Assembly: GCA_032718475.1 (NCBI GenBank)
Contig: JAUCBJ010007227.1
Coordinates: 1-32,480 of the forward strand
Reading direction: 5' to 3'
DNA: 32,480 nucleotides
DNA from: Nemertoderma westbladi
Taxonomy: Eukaryota; Xenacoelomorpha; Nemertodermatida; Nemertodermatidae
In this document: piece by piece, positions 18,040 to 27,127 of the stretch
Numbering within the stretch: the stretch's first letter is position 1
How the letters are laid out: the number at the start of each line of letters is the position of its first letter
The notes under the pieces: generated by a model
Database searches by the model: none
What the model saw: the letters and a program-made list of their open reading frames with translations, nothing else
What the model was told of the DNA's origin: nothing
Made by a program: the position numbers and the translations under genes

Positions 18040-20348
18040 GCTCTACTGGCTCGACATCTCGTCGCTCGCCCGCTCGCGACGCCAACCTATCTCCCTCTAG
18101 CCGGTTGAACACTGCTGGGGATACTCGTAACCCCCCTACTATTCTCCATCGCCGGGTGCTGCGGCTCACCTAACTCGCCCCGCGCATTATCTGCCGACGC
18201 CTGTGGGACATTCTCTGCCCCCCCCCCCCCTCTCGCCACTAATCTCTCGTCGTAGGGCGCCTGTAGCCCCCCCCCCCCCCCACTCGCCACCTATTACTTC
18301 ACTATCTCTTGCTTCGCTTCTATGCCCCTCTCTAGTCGACGCACTATCTCTACTGCGGCCGGGTCTATTCACCCCCGCCTCTCCTTCTACTACTGCGTGG
18401 CCTTGCAGGCCCCTGTCGGGTTGACTCACCCCCTCACCCCCGACACTCCCTGCCTAACTACGTGGCCTTGCAGGCCCCTGTTGGGGTGGCTCACCCCCGC
18501 TACTCCCTGCGTACTAAGTACGTGGCCTGGCAGGCTCTCGCTGGTCGGACCACCTACGTCTGCTGCGTTTATATTAATAGCACCATTATCAATACTATTT
18601 TCTAAATTATTTAGATTAATAGAATTATTCTGTACTGAATTCAGATTAGAATTTAAATTATTTTGTATATTTGAATTAGAATCGGGATTATTTTGTTCGT
18701 TTGAATTAAAATTATTATTTAGATTATTTTGCGTATTTAAATTTACATTATTTGAATTATTTTGTATATTCGAATCTAGATTATTATTTGAATTATTTGG
18801 ATTTTTTAAATTAGGATTGTTCAGATTTAAATTGTTGTTGTCGGGCAAATTCCTGTCATTTCCTGGAATGAAAGTTTGATTAGGGTTGGCTACTACGGTA
18901 CTATTAATATTAATACCCTCCAACGTATTATTATTACTCCCCCCCCCCCCCCCCCCCGCCCGTACGATTACACCAGTCTTGGGTCTGCCGTCCGGTCCCT
19001 GTAAGTGGGGTATTAACAAACGTTTCCATTACTTCTGGCTCCTCGTAAATACTACCTGACCAGCCTCACTCTCCGATAGTCCCAACTGCGCCAGTTCTAG
19101 TCGGTGCTTCTGTTTGGCCTGATATTGCATAAGCCCCCTTAGCCGGGCATGCATATCATCCCGCATACACTTTGCCGCTCTCTCCCTCTCCCTATCCTCT
19201 CACATACTCCGATCCGCTAGTTCTGCCTCCCTCGCCTCCTGTTCTCTACGCTCATTCTCTAATTTTGCCTCTTGCTCCTTGTGCTCGTTCTCTATTTTTA
19301 TCTCTCGCACCTTGCGCTCGTTCCCTATTTTTATATCTCGCTCCTTGCGCTCGTTCTCTCGCTCTTTACGCTCGTTCTCTCGCTCTTTACGCTTGTTCTC
19401 TCGCTCTTTAAAGTTTCTCGCGGCCCTCTCAGCTCTCTCTTGATTCTCTCTCGCCAACTCTCTCTCTTTCTCTAATAACACACTTTCTTCTTCCAACTGC
19501 CTCTCTAATTCTCTCTGGTCTAGCACCACCATATCCAGCTGACACGCCTGATTTATCTCTAACACCCTTCTTGCTTTCGCGGAGGATGACGCAGACTTAT
19601 CGATCGCGATGGACTCCCGTCGTCTCTCTGTCCTACTAACTTTCCCCCGCTTTCTGGGGTTCTCGCTAACCGATGAGACCGAATCCTCGGGGTTAACCTC
19701 GGATTCGCCCTCGTGCGGATCTGCCCAACCCACTAACTTAATTCCCATAGCATCCACTAAATACAGCCCTATGTACACTACACTGGGCTCTATACCCCTA
19801 GATTGCCACAGTTCGGAAAGTTCGGTGGCAACCCCTCTCGCTCTCTCACTCGCCAGTTCTCCTTGCCCAAAACGAACTAGGTATCTGAAATGTTTATTCG
19901 ACTCACCTAGTCACTGGCTCAACTTCCCTTGGTCTACCTTTACTCCCTCTCTGTCCTCTTTGAGCTGTTTCTTTGTGGCGTTGTAGGCCCGTCGAAGCCG
20001 ATCGCTGACTCCGACGTCCTCGTCACCGACATCTCCTCCTCCTCTCCGGGTTCGGCGTCGTACCGGCGGCCCCACCGTCGCCGTTCCGGTGGGCTATCCG
20101 TCGCCCTCGGCCTGTGGCTGGCCGGCGACTTCGGTACTTAGACTGCCGTTGTGCGTTGACTCGTCCCAACTTCGTAGTGGTAGACGGCCGCCCTCCGCTT
20201 GGACTGCCAGGTCGTCTCCTGTCGGCGAATCCGGCGTTGCGGGTCGATACCGTCGCGTCGCGGCCTCGCGGATTGTTTCGTTGGTATTGTCCAGGGTCCG
20301 CGGCGGTGTCCTCTCTCCCTCCGACAATCCTGGTTGTCCTGTGCTCAT
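18040..20348 (-). pseudogene. gag-like gene of element A, broken
   Basis: ATG 20346-20348 lies 58 bp inside the 5' LTR. One frame can be followed leftward through in-frame stops at 20094, 19911, 19200 and 19029 to 18426. A single-base frameshift near 18430 is indicated because the peptide repeat around RGLQGH carries on in another frame. Order: an N-terminal part with TIREAATRRYRP, a middle part with YLVDAMGIKLVGWADP, a long Glu/Arg/Lys-rich coiled coil (about 19560-19205), a poly-Gly stretch from the G-run at 18939-18957, an Asn-rich segment (18890-18590), then Gly-rich repeats. I do not recognise a named domain; position next to the LTR and the homologous gene in element B argue for gag. 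The LINE at 14267-18029 interrupts its distal end. Confidence 0.75.
18426..19019 (-). pseudogene. Asn-rich, low-complexity part of gag in element A
   Basis: This 197-codon piece is in the same frame as upstream gag. It starts with LLIPHLQGPDGRPKTGVIV, passes a six-Gly stretch and then about 100 residues dominated by Asn with Leu, Ser and Asp, resembling prion-like low-complexity regions. It ends with repeats of the form H-P-N-R-G-L-Q-G-H. The plus-strand open frame over it is an antisense by-product. Such tracts may promote assembly, but that is inference. Confidence 0.6.
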
Positions 20349-20406
20349 CTTTACTTTCTATGGAGGCTGGCAGTCACAGTTTATAGTGGTTCCTGGTATT
20401 TTGCAC
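20349..20406 (-). promoter_or_regulatory. leader of element A, where a primer-binding site is expected
   Basis: 58 bp separate the 5' LTR from the gag ATG. On the minus strand it begins GTGCAAAATACCAGGAACC. I could not match it to a tRNA 3' end with the usual TGG start, so the primer-binding site stays unassigned. Confidence 0.4.
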
Positions 20407-20987
20407 TGTGACGGGATCAAGGGATCCCGACCAGTTGATTAAGTTACGCGTCACCATATGGTTAAGAAAGATAGTAGTTTGTTGTTGTCGCTTTGATATT
20501 GTTATAGAACTAAACGGATAATACGTATGATAGCACAGTTGATGGGATAACTGACCGGTTAATTAATATAATGATATAGTATACAGTGGTGGTGATGGTG
20601 ACGGTGCAAAATGTTACCGGTCTGCACTGAGTGACTGAGTAAACTAAACTGACCGGTATGGTATACAATATAATGATATATGTGATTGCTACTCCTACTT
20701 TACTGTGGCCTGTTAATCTAGCGGATGCTTTCCTCGCCCCCATTGGCTAATAACCTACTTCATGCCTCTCACCTCTGTGGGAGTGCTTCCCCCCCGCTAC
20801 TGTTGGTTTCCCTCTCGAGGTGGTTTAACCTCTAACCTCCCTTTGCGTGGCTCTTTGGGGTTTGTTGTCCCCGTTATTGGGTGTGATACGAGATTGATTG
20901 CTATTAATCTCGTATCTCCAATGTTGCTGAAAAAGGCGCCACTCCCCAACTTTATGGGGTAATGAGGCGGAATTGAATCCGCTCACA
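20407..20987 (-). repeat. 5' LTR of inner element A
   Basis: This is a complete 581-bp LTR with TG...CA ends (TGTGACGGG to GCTCACA on the plus strand). It differs from the left LTR at about 18 positions over 570 bp. Flanked on the right by the GGGGT duplication and on the left by the gag leader, it is the 5' LTR of a minus-strand element and should carry the promoter. Confidence 0.92.
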
Positions 20988-20992
20988 GGGGT
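20988..20992. repeat. target-site duplication GGGGT, right copy (element A)
   Basis: It matches 5541-5545. From 20993 on, TGGTGGCACCCTTTGTGCCC continues the repeat unit broken at 5540, which supports a simple insertion. Confidence 0.85.
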
Positions 20993-21785
20993 TGGTGGCA
21001 CCCTTTGTGCCCACCTCTACTACTGCACCCCTCGACTACGGTTCTGCATACATGCTCCCCCTCAATTCCTTACGTGATGCCCTCAGTGCTGTCAAAGGTG
21101 CGTATGCCAAATTACCCTAGGTGCTATGTTAACCTAGGCAACATTTAACTACCTACACATTCACGCATACACCTTGGCATGTCTGTACACTTTTCTGTCC
21201 AACCTATTGGACCACTCAACAACCTAAGGGCCAATCCCTCCATCACGCATCTCTCCTATCTTCCCCTTCTGGCTCGTCTTACCTTCCACCCCATTCTCTT
21301 CGTCTAACCCTTCTTGTTTCTGGTGGGGCATTCTCTGCCCCCCCCCCCCCCCCCACTCCCCCCACTCCCCCCACTCCCCCTCCCCTCTCGCCCTCCGTCA
21401 GGTGCCACGGATCCCTTAACTCTCTGCGTGCACTATCTACCGACACTCTATCGTCTCAATTCCTGTGTGTTCTTGGTTGTTTATATTGCAGATACTGTAA
21501 TGGGGGAATGTCACCCTGCCCCCCCCCCCCCCCACCCCCACCGATGTTATGTTTGGTACTGGGGTTGATGTTAATATATTGGGGCCCATCTATCTATCTG
21601 CAATATCCCCCTCAACCGGGTATGCATTTCATCGCGCATTCGCTTTCCCGCTCTCTCTCTCTCTCTCTGTCCTCTCTCAAACTTTGGTCGGCCAACTCTG
21701 CCTCTCTCGCAATCCTCCCAACCCTCCTTGCCTCATGCTCCTTGCGCTCGTTCGTTTCCCTCTCAATTCTTTCAGCCTTCCACAT
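20993..21785 (-). other. internal region of outer element B, right part
   Basis: It continues the GGCACCC-type array to about 21090. Further right are an inverted repeat CCTAGGT/ACCTAGG near 21117-21145, poly-C runs at 21338-21354 (17 C) and 21519-21533 (15 C), and a block 21498-21600 shared with the gag-pol spacer of element A (13660-13780). From about 21610 the sequence is homologous to the coiled-coil end of gag. B therefore lacks everything A has between those points, including pol. Confidence 0.6.
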
Positions 21786-22763
21786 CTAACGCTCATTTTC
21801 CAGTCTCACCTCCCGTTCATCACTCTCTTTGCGCTCATTCATTTCTCTCTCAATCCTTGTTGCCTCTCTCGCCTCTCGCTCTTTACATTCCCTTAATTCG
21901 CCATTTCTCACCACCCTAAATCTCGCTAAATCTCTCTCCCTCTCCAATAGTGCAGTCCCCTCATCTAATTGGCTCTCCAACTCCTTTTGGTCCAGCGCCA
22001 CAATGTCTATCTCTAACACCCTTCTTGCTTTTGCGGAGGATGTAGCGGAGTTATCGGTTGCGATGGACTCCCGTCGCCTCTCTGTCCTACTAACTTTCCC
22101 CCGTTTCCTTGGGTTCTTGCTAACTGATGACACCGAATCCTCGGGATTAACCTCGGGTTCGCCGCCGTGCGGGTCTGCCCATCCCACTAACTTAATTCCC
22201 CTAGCATCCACTAAGTAAGGCCCTACGTACACTACGCCTGGTTCCATTACCTCGGACCGCCACAATTCAAACAGTTTTGTGGCGACCCCCCTCGCTCTCT
22301 CACTCGCCAGTTCTCCCTGTCCAAAATGGACTAAGTAACGGAAATGTTTATTCGACTCACCTAGCCTCTGGTATAGTTTAGGCTGGTCTACCTTTCTCCC
22401 CTCCTTAGCCTCTTTGAGTAGTTTCTTTGTGGTGTTGTAGGCCCATCGTAGCAGATCACTCGTTCCGACGTCCTTTTCCTTGACTCTACCTTCTCTCCTC
22501 GTCCGGCGTCATACCGGGGGCCCCACTGTTGTAGTTCCGGTGGGCCGTCTATTGCCCTCTGCCTGTGGCTGGCCGGCGACTTCGGTACTCCGACCGCCGT
22601 CGTCATCGTGCGTCGACTCATCTTTCCCTCGTGGTTGATGGCCGCCCTCCGCTTGGGTTGTCGGATCGTCCCACTTTGGCAAATCCGGCGTGACAGGCCG
22701 ATACCATCTCGTTGCGGCCTCTCGGATTGTTTGGTTGGTGTTGTCCGGTGTCCGCGGCGGCAT
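21786..22763 (-). pseudogene. gag-like gene of element B
   Basis: ATG 22761-22763 is the first one left in this copy; homology to element A suggests the original start was further right. The frame runs to a stop at 21786 with one internal stop at 22509-22511. It matches element A gag closely: TIREAATRWYRP, STEVAGQPQAEG, LGESNKHFRYLV, YLVDARGIKLVGWADP, NPRKRGKVSRTERRRES, then a Glu/Arg coiled coil. The stop at 22509 is at a different codon from the stops in A, so the two copies decayed independently. The family is unknown to me. It would act as a structural protein in virus-like particles if it is gag. Confidence 0.7.
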
Positions 22764-22836
22764 TCTCTCCCCCTCTGATAGTTGCGGCGTTCCTTCTTCG
22801 GTCTTCTTTGTGGTGGTTCGTTGCGGTCACAGTTTG
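22764..22836 (-). other. leader and LTR junction of element B, deleted
   Basis: The stretch matches the leader of element A around TCACAGTTT but runs directly into LTR sequence. The LTR edge, the presumed primer-binding region and a short LTR segment between two AGAT motifs are missing compared with 3139-3168. Confidence 0.55.
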
Positions 22837-23185
22837 TCGTAGATTTAGTACGCGTCACCATTCTGCTGGGGCTGTTGAGCTATAGTCATTTTGGCCGAAG
22901 GCCGTCGGGGAAAATAACAGAGTTTGTGTTTCTCAATGTTAATGTTCCGAATGATAATAGTACAGAATCAGTACGTAATTGATATCACAATACAGAATGG
23001 CAGCAGTAAATCAGTAATAGATATTGATCAGTGATGGCGGTGGCGGTGGCGGTGACGGTCGTAAACTATGACAGGTCTGCAACTGTGTGATTAATGAACT
23101 GACCGGTAAATCAGTAATACCGAGTAGTTATATGATTGATACACACAGATATTGGTTTCACCTCTTACTCTACTTGGCCTTCTTG
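22837..23185 (-). repeat. partial 5' LTR of outer element B
   Basis: It matches 3150-3497 of the 3' LTR with roughly 4-5% substitutions, one replaced block near 22907-22920 and a small GGTGGC expansion near 23040. Similarity stops abruptly after TTGGCCTTCT near 23185, so the outer half of the LTR (its 5' half in element sense, with the promoter) and the right target duplication are lost. Confidence 0.85.
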
Positions 23186-24166
23186 TCTTTCCCGCATTGG
23201 GGGTAGACCATTGACTAGCTTTATGCTATTGTGTTATACAGAGACAGCGGCAGGATAAAGAGAAATACTGACCTCGCTAATAATGCAGTCGGCCAGAAAC
23301 CCTGTTTTGCGGCCAAAATTCATTATTTGTAAAAATATTCATGATTTGAGCACAATTTTTAACCTGTAAGGGTTTTCGACAGCGGCGAATCTTCTGAGAT
23401 GGGTTTCAAATTCTCAAATGGTAGCTTTGTGCCATTTCTGGCACGTGCCAAAATCGGCATATTTGGCAAACACAATAGACACAGGCAGAATGGCACAGAT
23501 TTCGGTTTCACAAGGTTTAACAGGGTGCTGAAGCGTTAACAAATGGTTTCAAATTCTCTAGTACCGTAGAAGTGACTTTTGAGCTTGTGGCACATGGCAC
23601 ATGTGTTAAGCATGGCACAAAATATCAAAATCTCTATTGCTTCATAGAAATGTTCCATTTTCAGTATTTATAGGTTTTCAAAGGTGGTGATTAGATTACA
23701 AATTGTTTCGAATTATCTAGTGGCACATAGGTGCCACTTTTTAGCATTTGGCACATGTGTTTAGCATGGCACAAAATATCAAAATATCTATTGCTTCATA
23801 GAAATGTTCCATTTTCGGTATTTATAGGTTTTCAAAGGTGCTGATTCGATTACAAATGGTTTCGAATTATCTAGTGGCATATAGGTGCCACTTTTTAGCA
23901 TGTGGCACATGGAATATCTGTTTAGCATGGCACAAATTATCAAAATCGCTAAAGCTTCATAGAAATCTGCTATTTTAGGTATTTATAGGTTTTCAAAGCT
24001 TTTGATGCGATTATTTTTACATGTTCCATAAAAGTGGTTCAATTTCCTGCAAACTTGGTAAACTAAAGTATTTTTTCAGCATTAAGCTCTGCCACGACGT
24101 CAACGTGTTGCAGGGAGACAGAGTTTGACTTTTTGTTTGACCTAAGGCTGGAAACCAAAAACCAGA
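23186..24166. repeat. tandem repeat of about 155-160 bp (best at 23395-24010)
   Basis: Repeated landmarks are CATGGCACAAAATATCAAAAT at 23611, 23765 and 23926 (spacing 154 and 161), TTCATAGAAATGTTCCATTT, TTTATAGGTTTTCAAAG and AAATGGTTTCGAATTATCTA. A more diverged unit precedes at about 23395-23550. GTGGCACATG-type words recur in each. No coding potential is seen. It may be a satellite or the leader of the following Gypsy element. 23186-23394 is unassigned. Confidence 0.8.
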
Positions 24167-26564
24167 ATGTTGGAGACTTATTGGATCCCAAGCCAAGTGC
24201 ATACTATATGTGCTTCTTGTGGTGACTATAGAAAATTGAACAGTATGACTGTACGCGATAATTATCCAATGCCAAACATCGCGGATATAACTGATAAATT
24301 TAGAGGGTGCAAGATTTTCAGTAAAATAGATCTCGAAAAGGCCTATTATCAGGTTCCAATGGCTAAAAACTATATCTTAAAAACGGCAATTACAACCCCA
24401 TTTTGGACTTTTTCTTTTCACACGTATGCCTTTTGGTCTGCGTAATGCCAGTCAAACCTTTCAAAGGTTGATTGACACTACACTGTACGACATCAATTGT
24501 GCAGTTGGATACATAGATGATATATTGGTTGCAAGTCCTAGCATAGAGCAGCACCATAAAGACATTCAACTCGTTCTAGAACGTTTACGAAAATTTAGTC
24601 TAACAGCTAAACGCTCGAAATGCGAATTTTTTAAACGTGAAGTAAATTTTCTTGGTTTCACTATTTCGGGTACAGGTGTAAAACCAATCAAATCAAAGAT
24701 AGTTGCCATGGCAAATTTTCCAGAGCCCAAAAGTCGATCATCATTGCGTCGGTTCCTCGGAATGGCAGGTTACTATCATAGATTTGTGCCGAATTTTTCT
24801 GACGTTGCAGCGCCTCTAACTGATCTAAATAAAAATAAGTTTGACTTCCCCGAAAATTTCGAAATGTAAGCTGAAGCAAAACAGGCTTTTTCAAAATTAA
24901 AGAAGGGTCTTCAAAATGCTGTAACTTTATCATTTCCAAAACCTGACGCTCCTGTAACCTTGACAACAGACGCGTCAGACCAGGCGGTTGGTGCCGTCAT
25001 CCACCAAGTTGTAAATAACGTATCTGAACCGATCAGTTTCTTTTCAAAAAAATTGTCTGAAACTGAACAGAGAAAGTCAGCTTTCGACAAAGAGCTGTTA
25101 GCGATGGTTCTTGCTCTCAAACATAACGATTGGGTTTTAGGTCAGCACATTACAATTTTTACAGACCATAAGCCACTTGTAAATTGTTTAGGGATGAAAA
25201 ATCCCACACCCCAACATACCCGTTGGCTCTCATACATTTCTGAGTACAACTGTCAAATTAAATATATAGCGGGAGCCGAAAATATTGTAGCTGATTCTTT
25301 ATCACGCCCCCTAGCGGCCATATTTTTTGATACAAATGATAATTCGAAACTAGCCACTGCTCAAAAGCAAGATAAATCGCTACAAAGTTTCTTTCAGTCA
25401 ACTACTTTACCTTTAGAATACGCACATTTAGAAGATGGTATTATCCTAGTGTGCGACAAATCAAAAGGCCATAATCGACCATACTACTTACCTTCAATTT
25501 TGCGACATCATATTTTTGATAAATTTCATGAACTTTCTCATGCTGGACCAGATGGTACTTTCAATTTAATAAGTAACCGCTATATCTGGCCTGGAATGCG
25601 ACGCGAAATTAAAATGTGGGCGAAAGCTTGCCAAAAGTGCCAACAGTCTAAAATTTCAACGCATACGAAAACTGCTGTAGAAACGATCCCGACTAACAGT
25701 CGCTTTGAAACTGTACATATAGATTTAGTAGGTCCTCTACCGGTGTCCAAAGGACACAAGTATTTACTCACTATCATTGATAGGTTTACTAGGTGGCCTG
25801 AAGTAGTCCCCCTAAAAGATATTACGACAGAAACAGTTGCACAAGCTTTCCTTTTCAATTGGGTAAGCCGGTTCGGTGTGCCACGTACTGCCATTACGGA
25901 TCGCGGCGCACAATTTGAGTCAGCAGTTTGGAGCTCTCTAATGAAGTCCCTTGGCACAAAACGGCGTCGTACAACTGCTTATCACCCGTCCTGTAACGGG
26001 ACTATAGAACGTTTTCACCGTCAGTTAAAAAATTACCTTCGATCAAAATGTAATTCAACCTATTGGTTTGATGAACTACCATTGGTTTTGTTGGGTTTGC
26101 GCTCTAATATCGGAGTGCACAAGTTTTCGCCTGCACAACTGGTATATGGCGCAGAGCTTCAATTACCAGGTCAATTTTTCGAATTTTCGGACAAGTCTGA
26201 TAAGTTCGATAATTTTAACTGGCATAAATTCACATCTCGGCTCTTCGAGAAAGTTGATAATTTTCAGAGTCCGGTTAGAAAATATAAATCAAAAACATCA
26301 ATCCCCAAAGAATTGTCTGAAGCAACTCATGTCTGGGTAAAAGAACCTAAGAAAACTGGATCATTGAAACCGCTTTATGCGGGACCGTATAGAGTAGTTT
26401 CGCGAAATAGTAAAACTATCGACATAGAACGCCATTCAAAAATTGAAAAGTTGACGCTCGACAGAGTGAAACCAGTAGTTTCTGAATGTGTGAACTACAC
26501 TAAACCGAAAACAAAAAAGTGTGTAACATTTTCATTAATTGAAACTATCCACATTTCTGATTGA
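24167..26564 (+). pseudogene. Ty3/Gypsy pol fragment (reverse transcriptase, RNase H, integrase)
   Basis: The polyprotein is 5'-truncated: gag and protease are absent and readable text begins about when reverse transcriptase block 1 (CGDYRKLNSMTVRDNYPMPN) appears. KIDLEKAYYQVP holds the first catalytic aspartate. A one-base insertion near 24402 shifts the frame before MPFGLRNASQTFQR. YIDDILVA is the catalytic box, and LGFTISGTGVKP and RRFLGMAGYYHRFVPNF follow. A TAA at 24867-24869 interrupts the connection. From 24960 RNase H (TTDASDQAVGAV, FTDHKPL, AGAENIVADSLSR) and integrase are uninterrupted: HHCC-like finger ending CQKCQQSK, DLVGPLP, TDRGAQFES and NGTIERFHRQLK supply the D, D and E. There is no chromodomain. 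The stop is at 26562-26564. Confidence 0.95.
24960..26564 (+). CDS. uninterrupted RNase H-integrase part of the Gypsy pol
   Basis: 534 codons are open without lesion; the first codon used here is an internal TTG, not a real start. Residues 1-120 hold RNase H, about 190-240 the zinc finger with H-H-C-C spacing, 250-410 the DDE integrase core, and the last 120 a basic C-terminal domain with GPYRVVSRNSKTIDIERHS, an SH3-like strand pattern common in Gypsy integrases. It belongs to the truncated pol described above and would not be translated alone. Confidence 0.85.
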   Translation: MTTDASDQAVGAVIHQVVNNVSEPISFFSKKLSETEQRKSAFDKELLAMVLALKHNDWVLGQHITIFTDHKPLVNCLGMKNPTPQHTRWLSYISEYNCQIKYIAGAENIVADSLSRPLAAIFFDTNDNSKLATAQKQDKSLQSFFQSTTLPLEYAHLEDGIILVCDKSKGHNRPYYLPSILRHHIFDKFHELSHAGPDGTFNLISNRYIWPGMRREIKMWAKACQKCQQSKISTHTKTAVETIPTNSRFETVHIDLVGPLPVSKGHKYLLTIIDRFTRWPEVVPLKDITTETVAQAFLFNWVSRFGVPRTAITDRGAQFESAVWSSLMKSLGTKRRRTTAYHPSCNGTIERFHRQLKNYLRSKCNSTYWFDELPLVLLGLRSNIGVHKFSPAQLVYGAELQLPGQFFEFSDKSDKFDNFNWHKFTSRLFEKVDNFQSPVRKYKSKTSIPKELSEATHVWVKEPKKTGSLKPLYAGPYRVVSRNSKTIDIERHSKIEKLTLDRVKPVVSECVNYTKPKTKKCVTFSLIETIHISD

Positions 26565-26900
26565 ACTAAAACCATTAAGATCCAATCATTAAATCCAACG
26601 GTATTGCGTTTAACATATGCTTACCTATTTTGTTGTAGTCGTGCTGTTTTTGTTTATTCCGGATAGGTGCGTATCACCGCGGAATTAATTTTCTGTACAA
26701 AATGTATTAATTTGTGGTAATAATTCAATATTTAAATAATATGAACGTGTTGCCATTTTTTTTTTCTAAAACATATCTAGGCGATTTCCGTTAGTGTTTT
26801 TTTTCATATACCTTTAATTAGTTTCTTAATTAAAGCCTACAATATGATTAGTTTCTTGATTAATGTTAACCATAGTGCTCGCACTTAACGAAGGGAGCCA
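26565..26900 (+). other. 3' untranslated region and polypurine tract of the Gypsy element
   Basis: AT-rich sequence without a gene. It ends with CGAAGGGAGCCA (26889-26900), a purine-rich stretch directly before TGTAACCCTC, suitable as a polypurine tract. Confidence 0.5.
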
Positions 26901-27127
26901 TGTAACCCTCATTATCATTCCTAATTATATTTCATATTGATTACACCATTCACACAGGCAGTTTGACCTTTGACATCCTACCGTACTGGCATGCTATTAT
27001 ATATATGTAATGTAGGCCTATATAAATCGATTAATTCATTCTGTGTGTGTGTCGGTAATCAGTAATATACATATGCCTAATATTGGACAATAAAGTTGGA
27101 ATAAAGAATTTCTGTGTACCGGTAACA
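26901..27127 (+). repeat. probable 3' LTR of the Gypsy element
   Basis: The 227-bp block begins TGTAAC after the purine tract and ends GGTAACA (TG...CA). It contains a TATA-like TATATAAA at 27019-27026 and AATAAA signals at about 27089 and 27100, in the order expected of promoter then polyadenylation. No second copy is in the window because the element is 5'-truncated, so the right edge is inferred from the terminal motif only. Confidence 0.5.

Larger units (their letters stand above)
5546..20987 (-). mobile_element. inner BEL/Pao element A, defective, with an extra third gene
   Basis: Two LTRs in the same orientation (5546-6115 and 20407-20987) flank the element and GGGGT duplications flank the LTRs. 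In minus-strand order it holds a 58-bp leader, gag (20348 to about 18040), a LINE insertion in the distal gag region, a spacer, pol (13455-9785), a minisatellite, a third gene (8587-6574) and a 3' untranslated region. BEL/Pao identity rests on the DUF1759-like region, the DSG protease, the FYVDDG reverse transcriptase motif, SDNGTNFVGA of integrase and the LTPSHFLM/DUF5641-like tail. The length is 15.4 kb, or 11.7 kb without the LINE and its second duplication. Multiple stops, frameshifts and a pol deletion make it non-functional. Confidence 0.92.
3139..23185 (-). mobile_element. outer BEL-like element B, non-autonomous, split by element A
   Basis: The element reads on the minus strand. Its 3' LTR is 3139-3826 and the remains of its 5' LTR are 22837-23185; the two share long near-identical stretches. 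Between them, excluding the inner element at 5541-20987, are about 3.6 kb of internal DNA: a 3' untranslated region with tandem repeats (3827-5545) and leader plus gag-like gene (20993-22836). No protease, reverse transcriptase or integrase is visible, so B probably needed a relative such as element A. The two halves join cleanly within one repeat type at the insertion point. LTR differences (roughly 4-5% plus a replaced block and a small indel, by eye) suggest B is somewhat older than A, as nesting requires. Confidence 0.8.

Noticed and set aside
18322-18879. 185-codon plus-strand open frame, Phe/Leu-rich and membrane-like
   Set aside because: It is the antisense reading of the Asn-rich gag tract (AAT/AAC read as ATT/GTT), so its apparent hydrophobicity is an artefact.
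20349-20406. tRNA primer-binding site of element A
   Set aside because: No stretch beginning with TGG that I could match to a tRNA 3' end lies next to the LTR, so I did not assign one.
22388-22861. 157-codon minus-strand open frame, Arg-rich
   Set aside because: It is an alternative frame of element B gag; the frame shared with element A gag is the conserved one.
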